From NCBI GenBank assembly GCA_021186555.1, contig JAJKFL010000005.1:50623635-50687634 (forward strand): 64,000 bases of DNA, in the 5' to 3' direction. The notes beneath the pieces are model-generated. The model was given only the letters and a program-made list of their open reading frames with translations. It made no database searches and had not been told where the DNA came from. The position numbers and the translations under genes were made by a program. Below, in pieces: positions 63,956 through 64,000 of the stretch (its first letter is position 1; each line of letters starts with the position of its first letter). The DNA comes from Reticulitermes speratus (lineage: Eukaryota; Arthropoda; Insecta; Blattodea; Rhinotermitidae).

Positions 63956-64000
63956 GTAAAGCAATCCCATTACAGGCCTGGACAGACCCTTAGGGTTCCA
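63954..64000 (-). mobile_element. SINE family D, antisense, cut by the window edge
   Basis: AGGTAAAGCAATCCCATTAC then AGGCCTGGACAGACCC and TTAGGGTTCCA match the antisense start of the copies at 8408 and 57793. Its first bases coincide with the exon 2 donor. Confidence 0.88.

Overview
This is insect nuclear DNA, most likely from a cockroach with a large genome (Periplaneta-like). The reasons are an arthropod-style intron-exon structure, at least five tRNA-derived SINE families present in many copies, hAT, piggyBac, pogo and Harbinger-type MITEs, non-LTR LINE tails, and about ten different tandem arrays. The repeat-encoded peptide strings (for example [18 protein letters not shown] and FWGITQRRVV) are ones I associate with gene predictions from cockroach and termite genomes. 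That species call comes from memory, not from a search. No bacterial, viral or LTR-element genes are visible.

Only one host gene is supported. A 462-codon first coding exon (31146-32531, +) ends at a consensus donor. The next convincing exon is 67 bp long at 63889-63955, and the reading frame continues exactly across the junction. If this is right, nearly the whole right half of the window (32532-63888) is one intron of about 31 kb, and the left half is its upstream intergenic DNA. The protein is Ser/Asn/Lys/Arg-rich at its N-terminus and I do not recognise it.

Layout. 0-5.7 kb: SINEs, a pogo/Tigger-like element with nested inserts, a 52-bp satellite and a hAT MITE. 6.1-7.4 kb: first 114-bp satellite array. 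7.9-30.2 kb: SINEs, paired hairpin elements carrying hammerhead-ribozyme-like cores, several MITEs with target-site duplications (TSDs), a SINE with an internally amplified body (16.7-18.0 kb) and a transposase remnant. 30.2-32.5 kb: 5' flank and exon 1. 32.5-63.9 kb: the intron, holding 49-bp, 38-bp, 15-bp, 54-bp, 31/32-bp and CCA-rich arrays, two more 114-bp arrays (46.2-48.5 and 61.9-62.6 kb), nested SINEs, a LINE 3' end and a 2.7-kb inverted-repeat transposon. 63.9-64 kb: exon 2, followed at once by an antisense SINE that supplies its 5' splice site.

Four points stand out. (1) The 114-bp satellite is the internal part of a TTAA-flanked piggyBac-like MITE: a single-copy element lies at 27487-27714 and expanded versions keep recognisable ends. 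(2) A family of inverted-repeat elements repeatedly shows CUGANGA - stem II - GAAAY-NN-GU-H, the hammerhead core, with complementary stem I strands in several copies. (3) The tail of two SINE families, CTTTACCT, reads AGGTAAAG in antisense, which is a near-ideal donor, and it appears to be used at exon 2. (4) A 217-bp near-perfect hairpin and a 2.7-kb element with 8-bp target duplications look like undescribed mobile units. All calls are by eye; no alignment or folding was run.
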